Position numbers and translations under genes: made by a program. This document shows, piece after piece, positions 10,754 through 19,005 of a stretch of 64,000 bases of DNA. The notes beneath the pieces are model-generated. The model did no database searches and was not told where the DNA came from. It saw only the letters and a program-made list of their open reading frames with translations. Every line of letters starts with the position of its first letter. The first letter of the stretch is position 1. The stretch comes from Pseudomonas sp. Q2-TVG4-2 (GTDB taxonomy: Bacteria > Pseudomonadota > Gammaproteobacteria > Pseudomonadales > Pseudomonadaceae), in NCBI RefSeq assembly GCF_013620795.1, contig NZ_LGLW01000001.1, positions 372,001-436,000 on the forward strand, in the 5' to 3' direction.

Positions 10754-11452
10754 TCAACGAACGTCCACTAGCACGATTTCGCTGTCTTCCAACGCCTTGA
10801 CCGTCAGCTGCGCCTCATCACGCACCGCGACACCGTCACCCGCCACGGCAACCAGACCACCGATTTCGATGCGCCCGGTGGCCGGGACCAGATACAGCTT
10901 CCGACCGATGCCGATCCGGTATTCGGCAACTTGCCCGGCCGAAAGTGTCGCGGCGGCCATGCGGGCATCGGCTCGAATCGGCAAGGCGTCCGCGTCGTCA
11001 GTCATGCCGCTGGCGAGGGTGACAAAGGTGCCGGCGCGCTCCCCCGTGGGAAACGGTCGAGTGCCCCAGACCGGCGGCAGACCGGATTGGTCTGGGTAAA
11101 TCCATATCTGGAAAATCTCGGCAGGCTCGTCTTCCCGGTTGTACTCGCTGTGGGCGATGCCCGTGCCAGCGCTCATTACCTGCACGTCACCGGCTAGCGT
11201 GCGGCCGCGATTACCCAAACTGTCCTCATGACTGATCGCACCCTTGCGCACATAGGTGATGATTTCCATGTCTCGGTGAGCATGCATGGGGAAACCGGAC
11301 TGAGGGGCAATGACGTCATCGTTCCAGACCCGCAGCCTGCCCCAATGCATGCGCAACGGATCGTGATAGTCGGCAAAAGAGAAGTGGTGGCGTGTGTCCA
11401 GCCAACCGTGACTGGCGCCGCCAAGCTCGGCATGGGGTCGTAATTCGATCAT
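10754..11452 (-). CDS. Pirin family protein (YhhW-like quercetinase type)
   Basis: The 232-residue product is a bicupin. The first cupin contains the metal-binding pattern [15 protein letters not shown], followed by [11 protein letters not shown], which supply the His/Glu ligands of pirins such as E. coli YhhW. Some family members cleave quercetin, others act as redox-responsive co-regulators, and this protein's role is not known. I chose the ATG at 11452 ([12 protein letters not shown]) to match the usual length of about 230. The longer frame adds 87 residues with no counterpart. It lies just upstream of wrbA. Confidence 0.9.
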   Translation of the reverse strand: MIELRPHAELGGASHGWLDTRHHFSFADYHDPLRMHWGRLRVWNDDVIAPQSGFPMHAHRDMEIITYVRKGAISHEDSLGNRGRTLAGDVQVMSAGTGIAHSEYNREDEPAEIFQIWIYPDQSGLPPVWGTRPFPTGERAGTFVTLASGMTDDADALPIRADARMAAATLSAGQVAEYRIGIGRKLYLVPATGRIEIGGLVAVAGDGVAVRDEAQLTVKALEDSEIVLVDVR

Positions 11453-11601
11453 CGATAGCAGTCTCTCTAGGATGTGAGCCCGGCGCACATAACCCGCCGG
11501 GCGATGAATTACCGCCATATTCCATTGGACAGATGAATCGATGGGTGGATTTTCTCGCAAATACCCATCGATTAATTCGATGTGTTTGTTACTGGCAGTT
11601 T

Positions 11602-12477
11602 TCAACGCAGAAACGTAATGACCTCCTCCAATAGCTCTTCGGGTACTTCTTCCGGCAGGTAATGACCGGCCGGTAACGCCCTGCCTTGAACGTTCGCGGC
11701 CACCTCGCGCCATTCCTTCAACGGATCGAAGCAGCGCTCGACAACGCCTTTCGATCCCCAGAGCACCAGCAAGGGCGATTCGATACGTTTGCCCGTGGCG
11801 CGGTCCTCGCGGTCGTGTTCGAGGTCGATGCCAGCACTGGCCCGATAGTCCTCACAGAACGCATGAATGGTGCCGGGCAGCTTCATGCAGCGTAGGTATT
11901 CGGCGTAGGCAGCATCAGCGAAGGGATGCACGTGGTCAGCGCTGGTTGCTACCGCACTGCGCAGCACCAGTTCAGGAGCTGCTTCGAGCAGGGTTTCCGG
12001 CAGCGGCGCTGGGCGAATCAAAAAGAACCAGTGCCAGTAAGCCCGGGCGAACGTCTCGTCGGTCTGGCGATACATGGCGAGCGTTGGTGCGATGTCGAGC
12101 AGGATCAGCCGGCGCACCGCGTGTGGATGATCCATTGCCAGGCGATGACTGACCCGCGCACCGCGGTCATGGGCAAGGATATCGAAGCGTTCGAAGCCCA
12201 GTGTTCGCATCAGCTCGACCTGATCGCGCGCCATCTCGCGTTTGCTGTAGCCGCTGTGATCTGGCCCACCGGCCGGCTTGCTGCTGTCGCCGTAACCGCG
12301 CAGATCGGCAGCGACCACGGTGAATCGTTCGGCCAGTTGATCGGCAATCTCGTGCCAGATCACATGGGTCTGCGGATAACCGTGAAGCAGCAGCAAGGGC
12401 GGCCCGGACCCGCCTTTGCGATAGTTGATCGTCACATCATTGACGTTGCATTTGCCACGCTGGAACTGCTCGAACAT
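11602..12477 (-). CDS. Alpha/beta hydrolase, fluoroacetate/haloacetate dehalogenase type
   Basis: The 291-residue product is an alpha/beta hydrolase with oxyanion motif LLLHGYPQ and nucleophile motif AHDRGAR: Asp104 takes the place of Ser, as in haloalkanoate dehalogenases and epoxide hydrolases. Arg105 and Arg108 match the arginine pair that holds the substrate carboxylate in fluoroacetate dehalogenases. His149-Trp150 (in YWHWFF) match their halide pocket, and Asp128 and His272 complete the catalytic set. I therefore favour a 2-haloacid dehalogenase over a general esterase, but substrate is unproven. It stands alone: 149 bases to the pirin start and divergent from the next gene. Confidence 0.85.
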   Translation of the reverse strand: MFEQFQRGKCNVNDVTINYRKGGSGPPLLLLHGYPQTHVIWHEIADQLAERFTVVAADLRGYGDSSKPAGGPDHSGYSKREMARDQVELMRTLGFERFDILAHDRGARVSHRLAMDHPHAVRRLILLDIAPTLAMYRQTDETFARAYWHWFFLIRPAPLPETLLEAAPELVLRSAVATSADHVHPFADAAYAEYLRCMKLPGTIHAFCEDYRASAGIDLEHDREDRATGKRIESPLLVLWGSKGVVERCFDPLKEWREVAANVQGRALPAGHYLPEEVPEELLEEVITFLR

Positions 12478-12814
12478 AGGACCGCTCCTGAAGGGATCGC
12501 AGTGATTCTAGTCGGCTGTGCGGCTGGCGGATTCGAGCGGGCTCGCGGCGGCGCAACCAGGTCGCCCCGCACCATCAGGTCGTGGCAAACACCCACTCGG
12601 CACAGGCAGCCTCGCCATCTGGGCGCTGTGGTTGCGCAACTCTTTGCGCAGCCGGGCCTATTGCTGCGAATCAGGCCATAAAACTGCGCTCTCCAATTGC
12701 ATGGGCAGATGTTTTATCGCTAGGTTTGCGCGGCCCATGAACGCTCAGCTTCGCCAGCAAGCGAATCAGGCGCGGACAATGATGTCCAGGCCACTCAGCA
12801 CAAGGATAGTTACG
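12478..12814. other. Intergenic stretch between divergent dehalogenase and effector-like gene
   Basis: These 337 bases should hold two divergent promoters. The effector-like frame stays open back to about 12518, but its first 99 codons look like random GC-rich translation and include several possible starts, so I leave them out. No palindrome, repeat or clear sigma-70 promoter was found. The bases just before 12815 carry AAGGA at a spacing suited to the ATG there. Confidence 0.5.
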
Positions 12815-15121
12815 ATGACCAACAGCATTAACGACTGGAGCTACCCCTTTGCCAGCGGGGCCGACAGCCCTCTCGCCAACCTGACGAATCTGGCCAGAGC
12901 CAAGGGCGGCTATTACCCGATGGGTGCGAATGGTCTGTGGCATGGCGGTGTGCATTTTGACCAAGGCACCGGCGCTGCCTTCGATCAGTCCAGCGTGCGC
13001 TGCATCGCTGATGGCGAGGTCATCGCTTATCGTATCGACTCGCAATACCCGGCCAGCGAGTACACAGGCGATATCCCGCGGATCAAGCGCGCCCCGTTTT
13101 CCACCGGGTTCGTCCTGGTCAGGCATCGATTGGCATTACCGCCGCTAGGCACCTCGACCGGCCCGACGCTGGCGTTCTATAGCCTGTACATGCACTTGCA
13201 GGACTGGGCCGGTTACAACGCCCAGGCATCCCTGCTACGCCCAGCCTTCTGGTGTGACGGAACGTACCGGGTCGAAACCCAGGGATCGGACCTTAATGCG
13301 CGCGCCGAGGCCCACCCACGATCAACCATCCTGGCCGCGCTACCTAACGGGACAGAGGTGAGGATCGATGCAGGCGATGGCGAACTTCGCAAGCTGCTAA
13401 GCATCGTGAACGGCTCAACGACACCGCAGCTGGCGCCTGTCGAGGGCGTAGAAACCCTGCCCGGCTACCTCGCCATCAGATATCTCAAGGCACAACACGA
13501 ACCCCGAGCCAAAGATGAAGTAGTGGTGCTGGACACACCGATACGGATCAAGGCCGGCGAGCTCATCGGCCACCTCGGTCAGTACCAGAATCACAGCGAC
13601 AACGCACCCCAGCCGCTGCTGCATCTGGAAGTATTCAGCTGTGAGGACGTACCGGCATTCATCGCTTCGAGCCGAGCTCATGCGGCTCGTCTGCCGGACG
13701 AACACAAGACGCTGCTAAAAATCCACAAGGGTGCCAGCAAACTTGTCCCGCATCGACCAGGCATTGATTCGAACAATCCACCCAGCATCAACGACGAAGG
13801 CATGGTCATCGGAGTCGACCTGATCGTCCCCCAGAGCTTGCTCGACGGCCTGCCTGCGGACGCCAAGCTCATAGCGCCAGCTCGCAAAGGTGATAGATCA
13901 TGCAGCCCAGAGGTCCGCTGGTGGCGTCTCGATGACCTGCTGGCGGACCAGGACGGCAACCCAATCAGCGGCTGGTTGGCCGAACAAGAAATGATCACTA
14001 CTCGCCACAGCCCGTGGGAATGGGAAAGCTACACCTGCATCGAGGACGGTGAGCCCTCCGCCAGCACCCTGGCTTATCACCTCGAAGCCCTTCGACGCTT
14101 GAATGACGATGAGCGCGCGAGCTACCAAGGCGTGATCGACCTGTCCGACAAAGGCCCGATCAAGCAACGCCTGCATGCCGTCCTCGACGGCAACGGCGAC
14201 AAGAAAATCACCTCGAAGGAAATCCGTGCTGCCATGGCCAAACCATGGCAGGCCCAGTCCATCGCCCAACTGATAACCCGCCACGAAAGCGAATGGCTGT
14301 GGAACCCGAACAAGTGGGACGAACTCGACGAGCTGATGGACCACAGTCCCGCTAGCCCGAATCCAAACTGGCTTGAAGAGAAAAAGCGGATCGAGAAGTT
14401 GTCGTGGTGGGAGAAATTAGGCAGTGGATGTGGACTGACGCCGGACGGGGTTGCGTGGCATTTTAATCCGGTCAGATTGATTCTTCAGCACTCAACACCA
14501 ACAAAATTATTGGTCTCTAGAGAGCAGCTCTCCCAAATTATGGTCTCGGCATCTGACGAACTGATCGATAAATATCTTATTCCGATAAACGACGCGATGA
14601 AGACATTCGATATAACCACCCACTTTCGAATCGGTCATTTTCTGGCTCAAGTTGCCCACGAAACCGGTGAATTAAAATTTTCCGAAGAAATCAGCTCAGG
14701 CACACAGTATGAAGGCAGACGCGACCTGGGCAACTTCCAAGCAGGTGACGGAACAAAGTTCAAGGGGAGAGGACTACTTCAATTAACCGGCAGAAGCAAC
14801 TATGAACAATGCGAGGCATTCCTAAGAACCATGGAGAAGTACTCTACGCTTGATATAACGTCCTCCAACAACAAAGCTTCCCAATTAGCTTCAGACCCAA
14901 ACCTATCGGCCCTGGCCTCAGGTTACTATTGGAGCAAATTGAAACCAAAGCTAAACGCTGCCGCCGATAAGAATGATCTATTCTGGGTCTCCGTATATAT
15001 CAACGGATGGAAACCCCAAAGCAAACCTTACTATCCAAACAGAGAAAGAGAGCCGAACAACATGGCTCATCGCGCTGAAATGACGGAGCGTGCGTTTAAA
15101 GTTTTAGGAATCAGACAATGA
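12815..15121 (+). CDS. Effector-like peptidoglycan hydrolase: M23-like, SH3-like, GH19 lysozyme-like
   Basis: The 768-residue product lacks a signal peptide. Residues 30-280 resemble an M23 endopeptidase, but the usual HxxxD motif reads HGGVH (His43...His47) and the HxH motif reads LLH (His270), so zinc binding is doubtful. SH3-like parts lie near 148-185 and 366-392. An EF-hand-like loop DGNGDKKITSKE is near 458. Residues 590-768 are a GH19 lysozyme/endolysin-like domain with AHETGEL (Glu616), YEGRRDLGN and FKGRGLLQLTGRSNY. Start 12815 has AAGGA upstream. The last 4 bases overlap the next gene. GC drops sharply from about 14440, suggesting an acquired toxic C-terminus. Delivery by a T6SS or another system is inferred. 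Confidence 0.82.
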   Translation: MTNSINDWSYPFASGADSPLANLTNLARAKGGYYPMGANGLWHGGVHFDQGTGAAFDQSSVRCIADGEVIAYRIDSQYPASEYTGDIPRIKRAPFSTGFVLVRHRLALPPLGTSTGPTLAFYSLYMHLQDWAGYNAQASLLRPAFWCDGTYRVETQGSDLNARAEAHPRSTILAALPNGTEVRIDAGDGELRKLLSIVNGSTTPQLAPVEGVETLPGYLAIRYLKAQHEPRAKDEVVVLDTPIRIKAGELIGHLGQYQNHSDNAPQPLLHLEVFSCEDVPAFIASSRAHAARLPDEHKTLLKIHKGASKLVPHRPGIDSNNPPSINDEGMVIGVDLIVPQSLLDGLPADAKLIAPARKGDRSCSPEVRWWRLDDLLADQDGNPISGWLAEQEMITTRHSPWEWESYTCIEDGEPSASTLAYHLEALRRLNDDERASYQGVIDLSDKGPIKQRLHAVLDGNGDKKITSKEIRAAMAKPWQAQSIAQLITRHESEWLWNPNKWDELDELMDHSPASPNPNWLEEKKRIEKLSWWEKLGSGCGLTPDGVAWHFNPVRLILQHSTPTKLLVSREQLSQIMVSASDELIDKYLIPINDAMKTFDITTHFRIGHFLAQVAHETGELKFSEEISSGTQYEGRRDLGNFQAGDGTKFKGRGLLQLTGRSNYEQCEAFLRTMEKYSTLDITSSNNKASQLASDPNLSALASGYYWSKLKPKLNAAADKNDLFWVSVYINGWKPQSKPYYPNREREPNNMAHRAEMTERAFKVLGIRQ

Positions 15122-15978
15122 AAAAAAAATTAGCACTACTGGGAATACTCGGTGCGACAGCAAGGCCGTGCTGGGCGGAAGATATGAGTATCACCGAAAT
15201 AACTTACTACAGCGGAGCTATAGCGCAAAACCAGATTGCGATGATCCTTGAGAACAACAATGGTGAAGTGCATGGCAAGTACATTCGCGAGAACGAGGGC
15301 CCTGCAGTCGCCGTTACGGGGGCTTATAACGGGAACATTCTTGAACTTATCGAGAAGCGTGACAGCACTGGGATAGCAAGAATTAATGCACAGAGGAAAG
15401 GCAGCGGAAAGATCGAAGGGACCCTCAAGGATGAGAAAAGATACAAATTTCATGCGACACCTTCGTCAAAAAGTTACAAGGAAACGATAGGTAAAATCGC
15501 ATCAAACGAAAAATCTTTGATTATCAGCCTAATAAAGGGGACAGACCAAATCATCCCAATCGACACCCTTACCGATTCGTTATCGATAACGTTCGAGGAC
15601 TTTACATTCGACGGCTATGCTGACATGAGAATCCTTGATCTTGAAGCTGGAGGGAACAGCTCTTATATCTATTTCGAATACATCCCAGCAACACAGAAGT
15701 TTATAAAAGCCAAACCAGAAATCTATAACCTCATTAATCCCATGATTATTCACGGAAAAAAATTAATCACCGGATTCAACAAAGATGGGTGCTGCCATTA
15801 CTCAGTAACTATAATAGATGATAGCAATATATATACAGCCGACTATGACTATATATCCGAAAAAGGCACCGAAACCGTCTCCAATAGAGCTTCTGAAGCA
15901 CTGACTACCACCTCAATTAACAAAGAGGTATTTGAGGAAAAGTACCTGGCGATCATCCAGAAAGGTAACCTCCAGTAA
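15118..15978 (+). CDS. Periplasmic XAC2610-like protein, candidate immunity to the GH19 protein
   Basis: The 286-residue product starts at an ATG overlapping the upstream stop (ATGA), with AGGA 8 bases before it, so the two genes are translationally coupled. It has a signal peptide (MKKKLALLGILGATARPCWA). The middle has SITFEDFTFDGYADMRILD and YFEYIPATQKFIKA, a pattern typical of XAC2610-related proteins. XAC2610 of Xanthomonas is the periplasmic inhibitor of the GH19 type IV effector XAC2609. This is recalled family knowledge, not a search result. The gene is strikingly AT-rich against its surroundings, as is common in acquired effector-immunity cassettes. Confidence 0.75.
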   Translation: MKKKLALLGILGATARPCWAEDMSITEITYYSGAIAQNQIAMILENNNGEVHGKYIRENEGPAVAVTGAYNGNILELIEKRDSTGIARINAQRKGSGKIEGTLKDEKRYKFHATPSSKSYKETIGKIASNEKSLIISLIKGTDQIIPIDTLTDSLSITFEDFTFDGYADMRILDLEAGGNSSYIYFEYIPATQKFIKAKPEIYNLINPMIIHGKKLITGFNKDGCCHYSVTIIDDSNIYTADYDYISEKGTETVSNRASEALTTTSINKEVFEEKYLAIIQKGNLQ

Positions 15979-16082
15979 GTCATGGCTATCTTGTTGCATC
16001 TACTGGCAGAGAATATAGGCACGACCGAACAACCGCCATGTCGGATAACGGACAATAGATAGCCCGAGCACAACCTCGAAAA

Positions 16083-16793
16083 TCAACCCAACGTCAGCGG
16101 CAAGAACAGCGCAATCAAAATCCCCAGCAAGCTCATGCCCAATGCCGCGAAGGCACCGCACTCGTCGCCCTCCTCCAGTGCTCGCGCCGTGCCAATAGCG
16201 TGAGCATTGATGCCGTAGCTCAGCCCGCGTGCGGCAGGGTGGTCGACCCCGGCCCAGCCCAGCAGCAGCGGCCCTAGTGCCGTTCCGATCACGCCAGTAA
16301 GCATCACGAAAACCGCGGCCAGCGAAGCGAGGCCTCCAAGCTGCTCGGCCACCAGCATGGCAATAGGCATGGTGGCCGCTTTGGGTGAAAGGCTCATCAG
16401 CACCGGCAGGTCCGCCCCCAACGCGCGGGCAATCGCGAGCGTCAGCACGACGCCCAACACACCTCCGCTCACCAGGGTAATGAGGATCGGCCAGAAGAGT
16501 TGCTGAATTCGTCGGATATGGCGATACAGCGGGACCGCCAGGGCCACAGTTGCGGGGCCGACCAGTACCGCGATCATCGAGGCATCGGCCTGGTAGCTCG
16601 GATAATCGATACCACACAGGTAAAGCGTGCCGACGACCAACAGCATGCCCACCATCACGGGTTGCAGCACCAGCCAGCCGCTACGCCGGTAGAGCGCAAG
16701 GGCCAGCTGGAAGGCGATCAGCGTCAGTGCAACGGAAAAGAGCGGGTGATCCAGCGTCATGGACCACACGCTGTGCCAGTCGTGTCCACTCAT
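16083..16793 (-). CDS. LrgB/CidB family membrane protein
   Basis: The 236-residue product has about seven hydrophobic segments and the family signature SLSPKAATMPIAMLVAEQLGG, followed by GINAHAIGTARALEE. LrgB/CidB proteins act with a holin-like CidA/LrgA partner, and are linked to murein hydrolase control, programmed lysis and in some bacteria pyruvate or glycolate export. The start at 16793 overlaps the stop of the upstream cidA-like gene by 4 bases (ATGA), so they form one operon. A start 20 residues earlier would sit inside that gene. Confidence 0.93.
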   Translation of the reverse strand: MSGHDWHSVWSMTLDHPLFSVALTLIAFQLALALYRRSGWLVLQPVMVGMLLVVGTLYLCGIDYPSYQADASMIAVLVGPATVALAVPLYRHIRRIQQLFWPILITLVSGGVLGVVLTLAIARALGADLPVLMSLSPKAATMPIAMLVAEQLGGLASLAAVFVMLTGVIGTALGPLLLGWAGVDHPAARGLSYGINAHAIGTARALEEGDECGAFAALGMSLLGILIALFLPLTLG

Positions 16794-17155
16794 GCCTGAT
16801 CGTCCTGTCGCCGGTCCATGCGTCGGATGAGCCGCTGCATCAGCCACCCGCAAAAGGGCACGGTTACCATCAGCGACAGGACCAGCCCGGCCGCAATGGC
16901 CGGCAGGTCTGCCAGCAGGGCATCGCTGCTGGTCATGATCCCGGCAGCCGGCACGATCAGCAGCAGCGGCAAATACTGCAGCAGCAGCGCCGCGGTCTTT
17001 TCCAGGGGTTCAGGGATGCCTCGACGTAGCAGCAGCACGCCGAAAAGCAACACCATGCCGATGATCGGCCCCGGCAAAGCGGGCAACAGCGAAAGATGGA
17101 TGACGCTGCCAAGCAACTGCAGCACGACCAGCCAGGTCAGGCCTTTGAGAATCAT
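16790..17155 (-). CDS. CidA/LrgA family holin-like protein
   Basis: The 121-residue product has four hydrophobic segments and the CidA/LrgA pattern LPALPGPIIGMVLLFGVLLL, then PLLLIVPAAGIMTS. It is the small partner of the LrgB-type protein encoded next. The pair is thought to influence export of murein hydrolases or small metabolites across the inner membrane. No LysR-type CidR regulator lies next to it, although that is common elsewhere. The 407-base gap to the divergent ccoG should contain its promoter. Confidence 0.92.
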   Translation of the reverse strand: MILKGLTWLVVLQLLGSVIHLSLLPALPGPIIGMVLLFGVLLLRRGIPEPLEKTAALLLQYLPLLLIVPAAGIMTSSDALLADLPAIAAGLVLSLMVTVPFCGWLMQRLIRRMDRRQDDQA

Positions 17156-17562
17156 CGGGTTTCCTTTTTCGACGGGCGGAACGGATGGGGCCGCGCACTG
17201 GCCATGCCTGCCTCGACGGCATCGGTCCCATGGCCGCGCGGGGCCGCACAGTAAAAGCCAGGACTATGGCGTGGCGCAACGGCAAGACAACAGGTGCAGA
17301 TGCGCTTGAAAAAAGCGCATCAGGGATCTAACCGGCTGTGACCCGACGTCGCAGGCCTGGAGCACGCCGAAGCGATGCACCGCAGCGAGGTTACGCCAAG
17401 TCCCCGCGTAGCGCGGCACAACGCACGGCTTCCCACCAATCGGGCCCCGGAAACGCGCCGACGATAGATCTGATCCGTTTTTTTACGCCCTACCTGGGTC
17501 TGTTACGCATAGGACACCGATCCGATGATCTGCCCCGCCTGATAAGCCTGATGGGGCGTGAT
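17156..17562. other. Divergent intergenic region between cidA-like gene and ccoG
   Basis: This stretch separates two divergent genes. The ccoG frame remains open to 17338, but those 75 codons have no CcoG-like sequence. The only strong structural feature is the hairpin at 17299-17321, listed separately. I looked for an Anr box (TTGATNNNNATCAA), expected if ccoG is oxygen-regulated, and did not find a convincing one. Confidence 0.5.
17299..17321. promoter_or_regulatory. Perfect 9-bp inverted repeat upstream of ccoG and cidA
   Basis: GATGCGCTT and AAGCGCATC are exact reverse complements separated by GAAAA. The hairpin sits between two divergent genes, 144 bases from the cidA-like start. It lacks a T-run on either side, so it is not an obvious terminator. 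An operator or an RNA hairpin in a leader are both possible. Confidence 0.45.
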
Positions 17563-18972
17563 ATGACCGAGCGAATTCCTGCGACGATCCTCAAGACCGT
17601 TGATTCAAGCAAACCAATACGCCTGACACCTGCACAGGCCGGAGGCCCAATCCACACCCGCAGTTTCGCCGGGCTGTTCCGCAATCTGCGACTGATCGGT
17701 GCCGGGCTACTGCTCCTGCTCTACTTCGGCACCCAGTGGTTGAATTGGGAGGGTCGCCAGGCTGTGCTCTGGGACCTGGGCAAACAGCAGTTTCATATCT
17801 TCGGCAGCACTTTCTGGCCGCAGGACTTCATCCTGCTGTCAGCGCTGCTGATCATCGCCGCCTTCGGCCTGTTCTTCATCACCGTCCTGGCCGGTCGCGT
17901 CTGGTGCGGCTACGCCTGCCCGCAGAGCATCTGGACCTGGCTCTTCATGTGGGCGGAAAAAACCACTGAAGGCGATCGCGGTCAGCGTATCAAGCTGGAC
18001 GCCGCGCCCTGGTCATTGAGCAAACTGCTGCGTCGCAGCGCCAAACATACGTTGTGGCTGCTGGTGAGCCTCGCAACGGCGATCGCCTTCGTCGGCTACT
18101 TCACCCCGGTAAGGGAACTGATAGGCGACCTGCTCACGCTGAAACTGGGCTCGACCACCGGCTTCTGGTTGTTCTTTTTCACTGCCGCCACCTATATCAA
18201 CGCCGGCTGGTTGCGCGAGCAGGTGTGCCTGCACATGTGCCCATACTCGCGCTTTCAGAGCGTGATGTTCGACGCCGACACCCTGGTCGTCTCCTACGAT
18301 GCCACCCGTGGCGAAAGCCGTGGTGCGCGTCGCAAGGACAACGATCCGCGGTCGCAAGGCCTCGGCGATTGCATCGACTGCACACTATGTGTGCAGGTCT
18401 GCCCCACCGGCATCGACATCCGCGACGGCCTGCAGCTCGATTGCATCAGCTGTGGTGCCTGCATCGACATCTGCAACAGCGTGATGGACAAGATGGGCTA
18501 CGCCCGCGGATTGGTGCGCTATACCTCCGAGCGCGCCCTGGAAGGGGGCAAGACCCGGCTGCTGCGTCCGCGCCTGATCGGCTACGCCGCGGCGCTGCTG
18601 ATGATGGTGGGCGCCTTCGCCTGGGCGCTGGACGCCCGGCCGATGCTGTCGCTGGACGTGACCAGAGACCGCACGCTGTACCGCGAAAACATGCAGGGCC
18701 AGATCGAAAACATGTACAGCCTCAAGATCATCAACAAGACTCAGCAGCGCCGCGACTACATGATTACCCTTGGCGAGGGGCCGTTCGAACTGCATGGTCC
18801 GGGTGAGATCAGCCTGGCACCCGGCGAGATCGTCGACCTGCCGGTCAGCGTAGCGCTGGTCGAAAACAATGGCGCCTCCACCCGCGAGCTGCGCTTCGCG
18901 GTCAGCGACTCGAGCGACCCGGTAAGGCACGTGAGCGCGCCGAGCACCTTCATCTCCCCCAGGGTTCGGTAG
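17563..18972 (+). CDS. ccoG: Cytochrome c oxidase accessory protein CcoG (FixG/RdxA)
   Basis: The 469-residue product is an inner-membrane iron-sulfur protein that supports assembly of cbb3-type cytochrome oxidase, probably by reducing copper for the CuB site. It has several hydrophobic segments (first near residues 40-60), cysteine-rich motifs CGYACPQSIW and CLHMCPYSRFQ, then a double 4Fe-4S ferredoxin domain with CIDCTLCVQVCP and CISCGACIDICN, and a C-terminal periplasmic Ig-like domain. The start at 17563 (MTERIPATI) gives the usual length; 17551 is a possible alternative. It is not next to ccoNOPQ or ccoHIS here, which is unusual for Pseudomonas. Confidence 0.94.
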   Translation: MTERIPATILKTVDSSKPIRLTPAQAGGPIHTRSFAGLFRNLRLIGAGLLLLLYFGTQWLNWEGRQAVLWDLGKQQFHIFGSTFWPQDFILLSALLIIAAFGLFFITVLAGRVWCGYACPQSIWTWLFMWAEKTTEGDRGQRIKLDAAPWSLSKLLRRSAKHTLWLLVSLATAIAFVGYFTPVRELIGDLLTLKLGSTTGFWLFFFTAATYINAGWLREQVCLHMCPYSRFQSVMFDADTLVVSYDATRGESRGARRKDNDPRSQGLGDCIDCTLCVQVCPTGIDIRDGLQLDCISCGACIDICNSVMDKMGYARGLVRYTSERALEGGKTRLLRPRLIGYAAALLMMVGAFAWALDARPMLSLDVTRDRTLYRENMQGQIENMYSLKIINKTQQRRDYMITLGEGPFELHGPGEISLAPGEIVDLPVSVALVENNGASTRELRFAVSDSSDPVRHVSAPSTFISPRVR

Positions 18973-19005
18973 GATGGGCGGCGAGCCGTCTTTGGTGGAA
19001 CGCGA

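Noticed and set aside
12518..12814. N-terminal 99-codon extension of the effector-like gene
   Set aside because: The sequence is not family-like, and the ATG at 12815 has a ribosome site and begins the recognisable M23-like domain.
17338..17562. N-terminal extension of ccoG
   Set aside because: No CcoG-like residues before MTERIPATI; the extra codons cover the intergenic hairpin-containing leader.
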